A DNA stretch of 30,454 nucleotides. Source: Discostella pseudostelligera (taxonomy: Eukaryota; Bacillariophyta; Thalassiosirophyceae; Thalassiosirales; Thalassiosiraceae). Positions 21,623 to 30,093 of this stretch are shown here, in pieces. Position 1 is the first letter of the stretch, and the number at the start of each line of letters is the position of its first letter. The notes beneath the pieces were generated by a model. It saw only the letters and a list, made by a program, of their open reading frames with translations, searched no databases and was not told the origin of the DNA. Made by a program: the position numbers and the translations under genes. The stretch spans positions 1-30,454 of the forward strand of contig JALLBK010000048.1 of assembly GCA_036940085.1 (NCBI GenBank), in the 5' to 3' direction.

Positions 21623-21635
21623 CTGCACTCAAAAA
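20971..21635. promoter_or_regulatory. Divergent promoter region between the Rab and exchanger genes
   Basis: Spacer of 665 bp. It contains a CTGCAG/CAGCTG-rich palindromic stretch near 21168-21183, a GAT microsatellite (21471-21489) and a long GA tract (21584-21622) just upstream of the exchanger start codon. Open frames on both strands here are short and mutually overlapping and look spurious. Confidence 0.45.
21584..21622 (+). repeat. GA dinucleotide tract
   Basis: About 39 bp of almost pure GA ending 13 bp before the exchanger ATG, so it probably lies in the 5' leader or core promoter. GA/CT tracts of this kind are common near starts and vary in length. Confidence 0.9.
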
Positions 21636-24600
21636 ATGCGGAACCGTTCCGGGATGAACCACAGCCATAACAATAGTAACTCCGAGAGTCATCGACGATG
21701 TTTGCGCTCTCGATCCATTAGCAATAGTGAAAATAACGACGAGGGCATCACTACTGCTGCTGCTTCTGACGACGACGATGGCAATAATGAAGATGTGGAA
21801 TTGCGAAGTCTACTCTCGGGGGACGAGGGAGATGGTGGCGGTTCGTCATTGTCGCCACTCAATAATCCACGACGGCCATTGGACAAACAGCATTTAATCA
21901 CCCATCTTACTGCTGCAACAATTGCATCATCATCATCATCATCATCTACCAATGAGAATGAAATTAATAGTATCAGTAGCCGACGCAACAAATGCATACC
22001 CCGTTGTTCGGCCATGGCACTCTTCCTCTTCATAATATTTGTGGGTATTATGTTTCTCGGGATGGGTGGACCACTCCTCGATCATTCCAGCAACAATCGA
22101 TCTTCTTCACTATCATCAACTACTTCCTTGTGGGCACCCTCCTCGAATAATAATAATAATAATAATCGTCATGGGGACAAACATCATCATCTTTCCAATT
22201 ATGGCAATGCGAATAATAATGATGACGGTGATTCCAACAACATGAAAAGGATGCCGTATCGCATGGTAGATTATGCCAATACGGAAGATACTGCTGAGGA
22301 ACAACAACACACGTGGAAGAATTGGTTTGGAAAAAAGAAAGCCGATACTACTACTACCACCACTGGGAAAAAGAAGTTTGATCGGATCAACGATACTAAG
22401 AAGCAACAGGGGAGTATGACTAAAATCAAGGAGGCAATTGATAATTTGGATCGAGTATTTATGGACAAGCATCCTGATGCACAGCAGCAGCAGGAGGAGG
22501 AGGAGGAGGAGGAGGAGAAGGATGGGGGTGGAGATGATATGAAGAAGAACGAGAAAAAGAAGAAGAAAAGGCAGCAGCAGCAACAACGGGGAGGGGATGC
22601 TAAACTGGAGGATGGTGTTGATGTTGGTGCCGACGATGATTCTGTGGACTCTACCTTGGCAGACGCTGATACAACTAATAATAATGGCGGTGGTGGTGGT
22701 GGTGGTGAAGATAGCACTATTGTCATCGGTGGTGTACCACTCGTCCATGATGCGGAGGATGACGACGCTCTCAACGCTAATGCCGATGCACTCGATGCCT
22801 ATGCTCGTACATTACCCGCAAGTGATGCCCTCGAATGTCGAGCAAGTGTGGTGGCATTTGTGATTAATGCCACCGATGTCAAGGATGAATGTGATGGATT
22901 GCGTAAGGCGTTTGATAAGGCTTGTAGTGTCCAAGCGCAGACGCAATCGCAGCAGCAGCCGAATTTGGTGCGACAACGGCGGATACTGCAAGAGAGATCC
23001 GCAAGGAGACGAGTATTGTCCGAATGGGGTCGGCCGCAAGTTTCAAACTTGATACCCGAGGCATTTCATGGATATTTACAAACGTGGATGGTGGGACATA
23101 AAGTGGGGGTCGAGGTCACGAGAAGATTGGCCAATTCATGGTTGGATTTTTCGGATGGCGATGTTGATACGAAAGCTCTTCGCGGTGGAGTAGAGTGGCG
23201 TAGGTTGGAGGGGATATATGTGGAAGACGAAGAAGTAGAAGGGGGTGTGGTGGAAGATGAACTTGACGACGAATCCTCCACGGCACTCCAGCAGGAGGAG
23301 AAAAAGCAAGATCCGGCTGTGGTAGTGCCACCCCCAATAATATCACTCAACATTCCCACCGAGAACGAGCATTTGTCGGAACAAATGCTGAATGATGCCC
23401 TTTTATTGCAGGATACGGAGATGTTGCAGGCGGGTGCGGTAGCGATGGCAGCCACACCTCCAATTAGTGTCGTGGATTCTCCACCGGATCAGATACTCTC
23501 GAAGCAGCAGCAACCATCACAAATATCATTGAATTCCGCTATTAGCGGTGATTCTGCGGCGAATCCATACAACAATGTCACCGTTGACACCCAAGTGGCC
23601 GTACAGGACGCTGCCGAATCTGCCGAGGCTATCCGTACCGCCGTCGAGGGTGTTAAATCCATGATGAATGACCCAAAGTCAGTCGAGGCCCGGACTTGCT
23701 GCGCATCGATATTATCCGTGTTTCACGAACATTGCGATCCCACCACTAAGGGTGTCGAGGATTATTCCGACCAACGTCTGCTCGTGGTGGTATTCGTAAT
23801 TACCGTCTGTGGCATTATCAAGAGTATGATTCGACACTTGAATATCCGATGGCTTCCCGAGGCGGGAGGATGTATCCTCGTGGGCGTCTTTGGATATCTA
23901 ATTTTGCAACGCATGCCCCACGTCCGGTTTGCCTTCGATGGGGATATGTTCTTGCGTATTATGGTCCCACCAATTGTCTTCGAGGCGGCGGTGAAGATCA
24001 ACAAACAGAGCTTTCGTAGACATGTCATCCCCATTACAATATTTGCCATTGTGGGAACGTTGGCGAGCACGGCTTTCACGGCATTCATTTTGCACAAAGG
24101 GTCGAGTATGTTTGGTGGTTATGTACCGACGATACCCCCTAGGGAGAGTTTGATATTTGGCGCTCTGATATCGAGCATTGATCCGATTGCCGTGCTGAGC
24201 GTGTTGAGTAACATGGGTATGACAGATTCGGATACCATCTATGTCTTGATTTTTGGAGAGTCGTTGCTGAATGATGGCGTTGCAATTGTTTTATTCCAAA
24301 CCCTTGTCCACTTCTTGGATGAATCCCTCGTGATCGATTCGGACGTCGTATTAGATGCCACTATTCACTTCGTCGTGGTGGCATTGGGTTCAATCTCGGT
24401 CGGTATCGCGTCGGGAGTGTGTGCCACCCTCTACTTCTCATTGATGCATGGATGTCAAACACCCATGGTGGAGGTGATAGTGTTTTGCTGCTTCTCGTTC
24501 ATACCGTATTATATCTGCGATCTGGTAGAGTGGTCGGGCATTGTTGCCATTGTCGCTAATGGCTTCGTCATGGATCTCTACGTTATTGGACAAACACACA

Positions 24601-25427
24601 TGAAGCAGCCGCATCAACATGCTGTTGCCGCATCCTCGACCGTGGATAGCGAAATTGATTTCTTGGTGAATGGGACAAGTAGCACAAGCAATGGCACTCC
24701 GAGCAGGCGATACAAACAGCAACAATGTCGGAGCGCATTCACGTACGAGGGCCACTTGTCCCCAACGGCGGATAGTCATGTCCACTTCGTCATTGAAATA
24801 TTTGCAACACTGATGGAGACTGCCATTTTTGCCTACTTGGGTCTCTTCCTCTTCAGCTCGAGGTATCATTGGAATGGATATCTTACTGTGCTTTCTATAT
24901 TTGCCACCGTCATGGGACGTGTATTGATGATCCCTATCCTCAGCCATGTCGCCAATGTTTTGAATCGAATGAGAGTATCGAGACAACGACAGCGCTATCC
25001 CCCGGGTAGTGTAGCCAACATCAACGACGAAGTGCATATCGATCGTCGAATGCAATTGGTTCTCGTATTCGCCGGGCTACGAGGCGCTATGAGTTTTGCA
25101 TTAGTTGAGCACATTCCAATGTTCGACACCACGACCGGGCAAGGATCACGGCTCAAGCCAGAGCTCAAGGCAATGACCTCTGCATCGGTCATATTTACAT
25201 TATTCATCCTTGGTGGGGCCACATCGTACTTGATGGAGAGGCTTGGGTACTCTCTCAATATGCAACAAGGGCAGCAGAACTCGGTAGAGATCGTATCACT
25301 CCTTCAAAATCACGAGAAGAGGACTCCTACAGCCACGGAAAGAAAGTCGAATGGAGTATTTCCACAGGCTAACGACATCGGTCTTCGAACTAATGGCAAG
25401 GTGCGACAGCGAGGGTCAAATAAGTAA
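21636..25427 (+). CDS. Na+/H+ exchanger (CPA1/NHE family) with long N-terminal extension (1263 aa)
   Basis: The C-terminal half (about 710-1205) is a multi-helix cation/proton antiporter that would exchange Na+ or K+ for H+ across a membrane. Family signatures are clear: SSIDPIAVLSVL (D849), the transport-site helix FGESLLND (873-880, with N879-D880) and GLRGAMSFAL. The NHE type is favoured over bacterial NhaP by these motifs and the eukaryotic context. The N-terminal half is unusual: a lone hydrophobic segment near 125-148 (ALFLFIIFVGIMFLGMGG) is followed by about 550 residues rich in Asn, Asp, Glu, Gln and Lys, including a QQQ-EEE run near 285. A few paired Cys (for example RTCCASILS and EHC just before the exchanger domain) suggest a folded lumenal or extracellular region. 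Uninterrupted single exon; start at ATG 21636 after the GA tract. The location (plasma membrane, vacuole or endosome) cannot be read. Confidence 0.92.
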   Translation: MRNRSGMNHSHNNSNSESHRRCLRSRSISNSENNDEGITTAAASDDDDGNNEDVELRSLLSGDEGDGGGSSLSPLNNPRRPLDKQHLITHLTAATIASSSSSSSTNENEINSISSRRNKCIPRCSAMALFLFIIFVGIMFLGMGGPLLDHSSNNRSSSLSSTTSLWAPSSNNNNNNNRHGDKHHHLSNYGNANNNDDGDSNNMKRMPYRMVDYANTEDTAEEQQHTWKNWFGKKKADTTTTTTGKKKFDRINDTKKQQGSMTKIKEAIDNLDRVFMDKHPDAQQQQEEEEEEEEKDGGGDDMKKNEKKKKKRQQQQQRGGDAKLEDGVDVGADDDSVDSTLADADTTNNNGGGGGGGEDSTIVIGGVPLVHDAEDDDALNANADALDAYARTLPASDALECRASVVAFVINATDVKDECDGLRKAFDKACSVQAQTQSQQQPNLVRQRRILQERSARRRVLSEWGRPQVSNLIPEAFHGYLQTWMVGHKVGVEVTRRLANSWLDFSDGDVDTKALRGGVEWRRLEGIYVEDEEVEGGVVEDELDDESSTALQQEEKKQDPAVVVPPPIISLNIPTENEHLSEQMLNDALLLQDTEMLQAGAVAMAATPPISVVDSPPDQILSKQQQPSQISLNSAISGDSAANPYNNVTVDTQVAVQDAAESAEAIRTAVEGVKSMMNDPKSVEARTCCASILSVFHEHCDPTTKGVEDYSDQRLLVVVFVITVCGIIKSMIRHLNIRWLPEAGGCILVGVFGYLILQRMPHVRFAFDGDMFLRIMVPPIVFEAAVKINKQSFRRHVIPITIFAIVGTLASTAFTAFILHKGSSMFGGYVPTIPPRESLIFGALISSIDPIAVLSVLSNMGMTDSDTIYVLIFGESLLNDGVAIVLFQTLVHFLDESLVIDSDVVLDATIHFVVVALGSISVGIASGVCATLYFSLMHGCQTPMVEVIVFCCFSFIPYYICDLVEWSGIVAIVANGFVMDLYVIGQTHMKQPHQHAVAASSTVDSEIDFLVNGTSSTSNGTPSRRYKQQQCRSAFTYEGHLSPTADSHVHFVIEIFATLMETAIFAYLGLFLFSSRYHWNGYLTVLSIFATVMGRVLMIPILSHVANVLNRMRVSRQRQRYPPGSVANINDEVHIDRRMQLVLVFAGLRGAMSFALVEHIPMFDTTTGQGSRLKPELKAMTSASVIFTLFILGGATSYLMERLGYSLNMQQGQQNSVEIVSLLQNHEKRTPTATERKSNGVFPQANDIGLRTNGKVRQRGSNK

Positions 25428-25596
25428 AACATGATCAGACGCTGTGCTATGAAGATTGTTGTTTAGCTTAGCTTCAAATGTGCAGCAATAAATGTAAAGC
25501 TATGCTTAGTGTGATTTGTTTGATGTGAAATACCGAAGAATTGGAAGTAAATGTCGTTAATGATAACATTGTACCCTCCAAAAGATCCAGCTTCTC

Positions 25597-26748
25597 TTAC
25601 AGGCAAGTTTTGCACAGAGGACAAGTTGGATTGCCACTCTTGACATTGCAATCAAACCGTAACCCCAATCCTTTATCCGCCGCAAAGGTCTGAGCCCACT
25701 TATCAATACAACATTGGTGGAATTCATGTCGGCAATTTGGCAATACTCGTATCCGTTCCTCGCGGACGAAGGGTGAGAGGCATATGCAGCAAGTATCATT
25801 GTAGTTCCGTCGTTGTTGTATTTCTGCAATGAGAGTTTCCTTTTTCGAATAAGGATTATGATGATGTCGTGGTGTATATTCCTTGTACTCGGTACTACTG
25901 CTGCTTCTACTCCCTGGGTCGCCGCATTCCTGAGACTGAGAAGCTTTTCTATGATTGAGCATAACCGTCAAGCAGTTCCAATCACATATACCCAAATCAT
26001 CATTCCGAACAAATTTCTCTTCGGGTATCGCCTCGACTATTCGTGTCACCTCCGCCGAAGATAATTTTGGTTTTTGGGACAATGCAGTAGTTTGGTTGAC
26101 AATCCGTCGTGCCGATCGAGCCACGAGCACAGTCGTTACTCCGTAACAAGTTATGGATATGAGTACTGCCTTGAGTCCATTGACACCATCCAATCCTGCC
26201 ACGAGGGCTAGTGCCATGGTCGATATGCCACCAATGAGCAGTAAGAGCAGTCCCTGGTTTTCACGAAGCAGTACGAGTGCTACATAGTTGAGATCGTCGA
26301 TGCATTCATTCATTGTTTCTGTGATACGTTGAACCATTCTTCCGAAGGTTGAATGTTCGTCAATGTGCGAAATTGTCAATTCATGAAAAGTTGTTGTTTC
26401 GGTGAATGTGGATGTCGATGAGATAGCTTCAACTGATGCAATACTAATACTACCCTCTGGCAATGATGTCGGTATTATTGGCGCATTCCCACTTCGAGAA
26501 AAGTTGAAGAGAGGGGTCACGCATATTGCTGTTAATACCGCGCTGACAATACCAAGCCATGGCCCTTGTGTCGAGTACACAGTGTAGATTGCACGGAAGG
26601 ACACTGCTAGTGTAATGAAACGCGGTGCCCTCATGGTTGTGTTGTGATTGTGACGATGAGAAGTGAAATCAACAATGTCAGTGTTTGTCGCTGAATTTTC
26701 ATAAATGAATACTTGATGTCGAGAGGAGGAGGAGGACGTCGTATTCAT
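25597..26748 (-). CDS. Membrane-bound RING-H2 finger protein, probable E3 ubiquitin ligase (383 aa)
   Basis: The start is taken at ATG 26748. Two hydrophobic regions occur in the first half (around FITLAVSFRAIYTVY...GPWLGIVSAVLTAICV, and GLLLLLIGGISTMALALVAG followed by another hydrophobic stretch), so the protein is anchored in a membrane. The C-terminus is a RING-H2 finger with ligands C320, C323, C339, H341, H344, C347, C376 and C379: CCICLSPF, then LPNCRHEFHQCCIDKW, then CPLC. This type recruits E2 enzymes for ubiquitin transfer. The gap between ligands 6 and 7 is 28 residues rather than the usual 10 or so, and includes an extra Cys. The layout of membrane part, variable loop and C-terminal RING-H2 resembles ATL or membrane-associated RING ligases in plants, but with the RING at the extreme end. 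It converges with the exchanger gene, with 169 bp between stops. Confidence 0.88.
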   Translation of the reverse strand: MNTTSSSSSRHQVFIYENSATNTDIVDFTSHRHNHNTTMRAPRFITLAVSFRAIYTVYSTQGPWLGIVSAVLTAICVTPLFNFSRSGNAPIIPTSLPEGSISIASVEAISSTSTFTETTTFHELTISHIDEHSTFGRMVQRITETMNECIDDLNYVALVLLRENQGLLLLLIGGISTMALALVAGLDGVNGLKAVLISITCYGVTTVLVARSARRIVNQTTALSQKPKLSSAEVTRIVEAIPEEKFVRNDDLGICDWNCLTVMLNHRKASQSQECGDPGSRSSSSTEYKEYTPRHHHNPYSKKETLIAEIQQRRNYNDTCCICLSPFVREERIRVLPNCRHEFHQCCIDKWAQTFAADKGLGLRFDCNVKSGNPTCPLCKTCL

Positions 26749-26765
26749 GGTCAAATGAGATAAAT

Positions 26766-26838
26766 GATAGAACTCCTAATAATAGATGATGGCGATGTGA
26801 TAATAATAGATAGCACTCCTAATAATAGATGATGGCGA
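26766..26838 (+). repeat. 30-bp direct duplication, 43-bp period
   Basis: GATAG, one variable base, then ACTCCTAATAATAGATGATG and GCGA occurs at 26766-26795 and 26809-26838 with a single mismatch. It lies just upstream of the RING-H2 start codon. Confidence 0.85.
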
Positions 26839-27030
26839 GGATTGTGAGTGCAATACGGGTGATCGATTGCACGTTCTTCAAGAGATGAGGTGTTGGTGTC
26901 AAACACCGACACCGATGCGAACTGCACCAGCTGGACGGATGCTGGATGTGGAACGTGCCAGCCATGCCATGGCCAGGGTGAAATTGGGTGGAAAGAATAT
27001 TGAGGATGTGCACCAAAATTTGAGTTTCGA

Positions 27031-27040
27031 TTTTGGCGGG
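27031..27040 (+). promoter_or_regulatory. E2F-like site
   Basis: TTTTGGCGGG matches the classical E2F/DP element. It lies 8 bp from the first arm of the 13-bp inverted repeat. Function is inferred. Confidence 0.4.
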
Positions 27041-27047
27041 TTCTTTC

Positions 27048-27148
27048 ACCTACGTAGGAACACTTCCAATTATAGCGGGAAGGATTGATATCTTTCCGTT
27101 CACCATGGATTCTCTTTCCGTTCAAAGGTTTTGGATTCCTACGTAGGT
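27048..27148. repeat. Paired 13-bp inverted repeat, each arm containing the palindrome CCTACGTAGG
   Basis: ACCTACGTAGGAA (27048-27060) and TTCCTACGTAGGT (27136-27148) are exact reverse complements, and each contains the 10-bp palindrome CCTACGTAGG. The TACGTA core would suit a dimeric transcription factor such as a bZIP. The 75-bp spacing is long for a terminator hairpin. Confidence 0.6.
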
Positions 27149-27325
27149 ATTCTACTAAGGAATTAGTATTTACTTTTGCCCTGCATCCCTTCCACACACT
27201 TCATTCCGATCTCCACCCTTCCGCCATGGACGACCATGACGGCACCGCACACAAAAGCACACAAACGTGCGAGGCCGTGTGGTAGGACACGACAATAACA
27301 ATAATATTCATCAATCAAACCAACC

Positions 27326-29863
27326 ATGACGCAACCCCTCCCTACCAGCCCCGTCCAATCATTCACCTACATTGGCTCTTTCGCCGTTGAAACTGAAGAC
27401 GAAGACGAAGACGAAGACGACGACGTTCCTTACATCCCTCCGAGTCCCACCGACCAGCATCACGACGGCGACGACGACGACGATGGCAGTTCGATTGTCC
27501 ACGATACTCCGACCTCTATCGATAATGACTATGATAGCAGCGTCGTAAATGATGAAGACGGTGGCAGATGCATTGATCACACGGCCCTGCTTCTGGGCGG
27601 TGACGAGTATGAGGAGGAAGAGGAAGACGATGAGCGTGAATGGAATGCTTCGTTTTCGCTGGATGAGTTGGAGAGGAACAACGACAATAACGATGGCCGT
27701 TTTGATGGAGATGTGGTAGAGGAGGAAGAGCCGCAGCCGCCGCCCCATGAGATTGCTGAGGATGACGACGACCACCGCGAACTCAACTACCACGACGTTG
27801 CAGAGCGGGAGGAAGAATACAATGGCACCAGCAAATTATTGCATCTCGACGACGGAATGATTGCACCAAACCGTCTGTCAATTTCGTCACCATCAGTTAC
27901 TACTACATCGACCAATAACATCGCTCCTACGATTCCCACCGATACTACGATGCAACGAGTACAGCCGCCGCCACCATCACCATCACCATCACGACATCAA
28001 CTTGTATTGCGTCATGCATCTTCGCTACCGACTACCATATACTCCGTTCCACCTCCACCACCCGCAACATCATACCCAAGTTTGAGACGACACGATACAA
28101 CCCCCTGCAATATCGTCCCATCATCAGAGCAGCCATCCATGATACAGAATGACGTTTGGCGTCGTGAGGAAGAGGAGCAACAGGCCTACTCTACCATGCC
28201 ACGGAAGAAGATCAATACCTTTGAGAATAAGAAGAAGGTGGCTACGATGAAGGCATTGGCCATGAAAGAACGTGCGAGTAGTGCATTGGTGTCGAGGGCT
28301 ACGCGGGCCAAGGATAAATTGAAGGGGAAGATGACCTTGTCGAGCAAGAATGCACCGGTGCAAATTGGTGATGACGACGACGGTGACGATCGGTTCCAAA
28401 AACAACAATCGTCAATGGAAATATCTACACGAGATCACGACAATCGTACCAATACTACTACTCTTGTTTCACCATCATCGTTGTCTTCGGACCTTCCAAC
28501 GCCTTGTAGTAACATCAAGACCAACACACCGATGAGCAGGGCTATCTCCTCGCTCTCCTCATCAGACACACCTTCTCCGAAGTCTTCCTACTACGGTTCT
28601 CTCTCTCAACGAGCTCGTCGTGCCAAAGTAAAGGCATTGGGAACAATGAATGTAGTACTAGCTGCAACGGTATCGTCAACATCGTCGGCGGCAAGCAGTA
28701 GCACTAGCACATCCTCGTCCTCCTTGATTCGACGGCAGCCGCAGCAGTGCATCAACGATATGAAGTTAACGAAGCAACATATTATTGATACGGTATTTTC
28801 CATGGAGGATGAAGATACCATGTCGGACATTCCATCGGTATTGAATTCGGAAGGACCGAATAGTATTCAAGATGTTTCGTACGACGGTTCTTCGATTGCC
28901 ATGGGTAGTGTACGAAGTGGTGGTCGTTGTGGTCGGAGTATCATCAACAACAACAATACTGTTTATTCCACTCCTAATATGAAACGTGGCGCACGGAAGA
29001 ATGGTGGTGGGAATAATGGAGTCGACTTTGATCACCGCAATCACAATGGCATAGACGATACAATAACTGCTGACATGATCAGCCCATCGCACATCTATTC
29101 ACCAGAGCAAATCTTGGCCAATCTATCGAGCATCTCCTCGCGCAATGTCGTCGGAACAGCAACATCATCAACGGCGGCAGCATCCTGCAACAGCATTGAT
29201 GGTGAGGGATTCTTAATCTCGCCCGCGAGCGGCATCCATCGTAGATGGAACGAAGAAGAGGATGGCCGAGGAGGAGACATTGCTTCATCATCACAGGCAG
29301 CAATCCTACCCACGGTTGGTTCCGCGGTTAGTAGTGAGGGTGGTGGTAGTACATTCGATCCAAACTCCTTCCTCTTCCTCAGTCCATTGTCCGATCATGA
29401 CGTGGACGATCCCGACTATGGTATGCCGTTCTTGTTGAGTCGATCGAATAGTCACAATGCTGTGGTGATGGACAGTACTCCCATTATTCGTCCTTCGGCG
29501 GTGGGCCTTGTTTCCTCACCACCCCCACCTCCCCCACCTGGTCCACCGATATCGACATCAACTTCGACATCGGACAATATCAAGTCGTCGATTATGAAAT
29601 CAACATCCTCTTCACCATCTCCCACAATATCCAACAGCAAGAAGTTATTATTGCGTTTCCCATCCTCTCCACGGGTAGTGCCTTCTCCAAAGTTACTTCC
29701 ACCCTCCGGAAAGAAGATTATGAAGAAGATGAAACTGGGTGGTGCAGGTGGCAGTGGCGGCAGCAGCGGTGGTGGTGTCATTGTGAAACATGGCAGTTGT
29801 CTCAATGCTACTAGTCGAGCGCCACCCCTAATCCAGAATCGAGCACAAAGTTTGACGTTTTGA
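27326..29863 (+). CDS. Large disordered protein of unknown function (845 aa)
   Basis: Single open frame from ATG 27326 (context ACCATGA). I recognise no domain. Residues about 20-170 are strongly acidic with Asp/Glu runs, followed by Ser/Thr/Pro-rich sequence. Two short basic helical stretches stand out: KKINTFENKKKVATMKALAM with RASSALVSRATRAKDKLKGK (about 293-335), and SQRARRAKVKALGTM (about 423-437). The second looks like a shortened echo of the first, sharing R-A-x-x-K-x-K-A/L. Later come a poly-proline run (PPPPPPPGPP, about 732-741) and a Gly-rich stretch near the end. No membrane segment or signal peptide is visible. The acidic, basic and proline modules would fit a scaffold or regulator, but that is a guess. 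The ORF length of over 2.5 kb supports it being real. Confidence 0.7.
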   Translation: MTQPLPTSPVQSFTYIGSFAVETEDEDEDEDDDVPYIPPSPTDQHHDGDDDDDGSSIVHDTPTSIDNDYDSSVVNDEDGGRCIDHTALLLGGDEYEEEEEDDEREWNASFSLDELERNNDNNDGRFDGDVVEEEEPQPPPHEIAEDDDDHRELNYHDVAEREEEYNGTSKLLHLDDGMIAPNRLSISSPSVTTTSTNNIAPTIPTDTTMQRVQPPPPSPSPSRHQLVLRHASSLPTTIYSVPPPPPATSYPSLRRHDTTPCNIVPSSEQPSMIQNDVWRREEEEQQAYSTMPRKKINTFENKKKVATMKALAMKERASSALVSRATRAKDKLKGKMTLSSKNAPVQIGDDDDGDDRFQKQQSSMEISTRDHDNRTNTTTLVSPSSLSSDLPTPCSNIKTNTPMSRAISSLSSSDTPSPKSSYYGSLSQRARRAKVKALGTMNVVLAATVSSTSSAASSSTSTSSSSLIRRQPQQCINDMKLTKQHIIDTVFSMEDEDTMSDIPSVLNSEGPNSIQDVSYDGSSIAMGSVRSGGRCGRSIINNNNTVYSTPNMKRGARKNGGGNNGVDFDHRNHNGIDDTITADMISPSHIYSPEQILANLSSISSRNVVGTATSSTAAASCNSIDGEGFLISPASGIHRRWNEEEDGRGGDIASSSQAAILPTVGSAVSSEGGGSTFDPNSFLFLSPLSDHDVDDPDYGMPFLLSRSNSHNAVVMDSTPIIRPSAVGLVSSPPPPPPPGPPISTSTSTSDNIKSSIMKSTSSSPSPTISNSKKLLLRFPSSPRVVPSPKLLPPSGKKIMKKMKLGGAGGSGGSSGGGVIVKHGSCLNATSRAPPLIQNRAQSLTF

Positions 29864-30093
29864 CCTCTCTACTTTGTCTAATGACCACTCTTTGGCACTG
29901 CTGCAGCAGGTCAGTATGAAGTGGTCGGGTTTGAGATTGATTCTAGATCCTACTAGTTGTTTTTGAACTTAAATATTGAAATCATCGTCGTGATAGTTGT
30001 GGTAACCATGCTAGTAATCCAATTTGATCATTGTCATTCATCTTCTCCGTATTTGCAGTCCTCGACTGATGATCGTGCAGTAGTGTGTAACTG
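29864..30093. other. 3' flank of the 845-aa gene
   Basis: About 230 bp with no recognisable gene, repeat or hairpin of note; probably the 3' UTR and spacer. Confidence 0.4.

Larger units (their letters stand above)
26749..27325. promoter_or_regulatory. Divergent promoter region between the RING-H2 gene and the 845-aa gene
   Basis: A 577-bp spacer with several ordered elements: a 30-bp near-perfect duplication (26766-26838), an E2F-like site (27031-27040), and a 13-bp inverted repeat (27048-27060 and 27136-27148). TCTTTCCGTTCA also occurs twice between the arms. A minus-strand frame of about 148 codons crosses it but has no protein-like character. Confidence 0.45.

Noticed and set aside
22116..22748. 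Long minus-strand Leu/Ile-rich frame that looks like a membrane protein
   Set aside because: It is the reverse complement of Asn, Asp, Glu and Gln codon runs in the exchanger's N-terminal extension, which produces hydrophobic shadows.
26751..27197. Minus-strand open frame of about 148 codons upstream of the RING-H2 gene
   Set aside because: It runs through the duplicated AT-rich repeat and the inverted-repeat promoter elements, lacks any domain, and ends in low-complexity Ile/Ser sequence.
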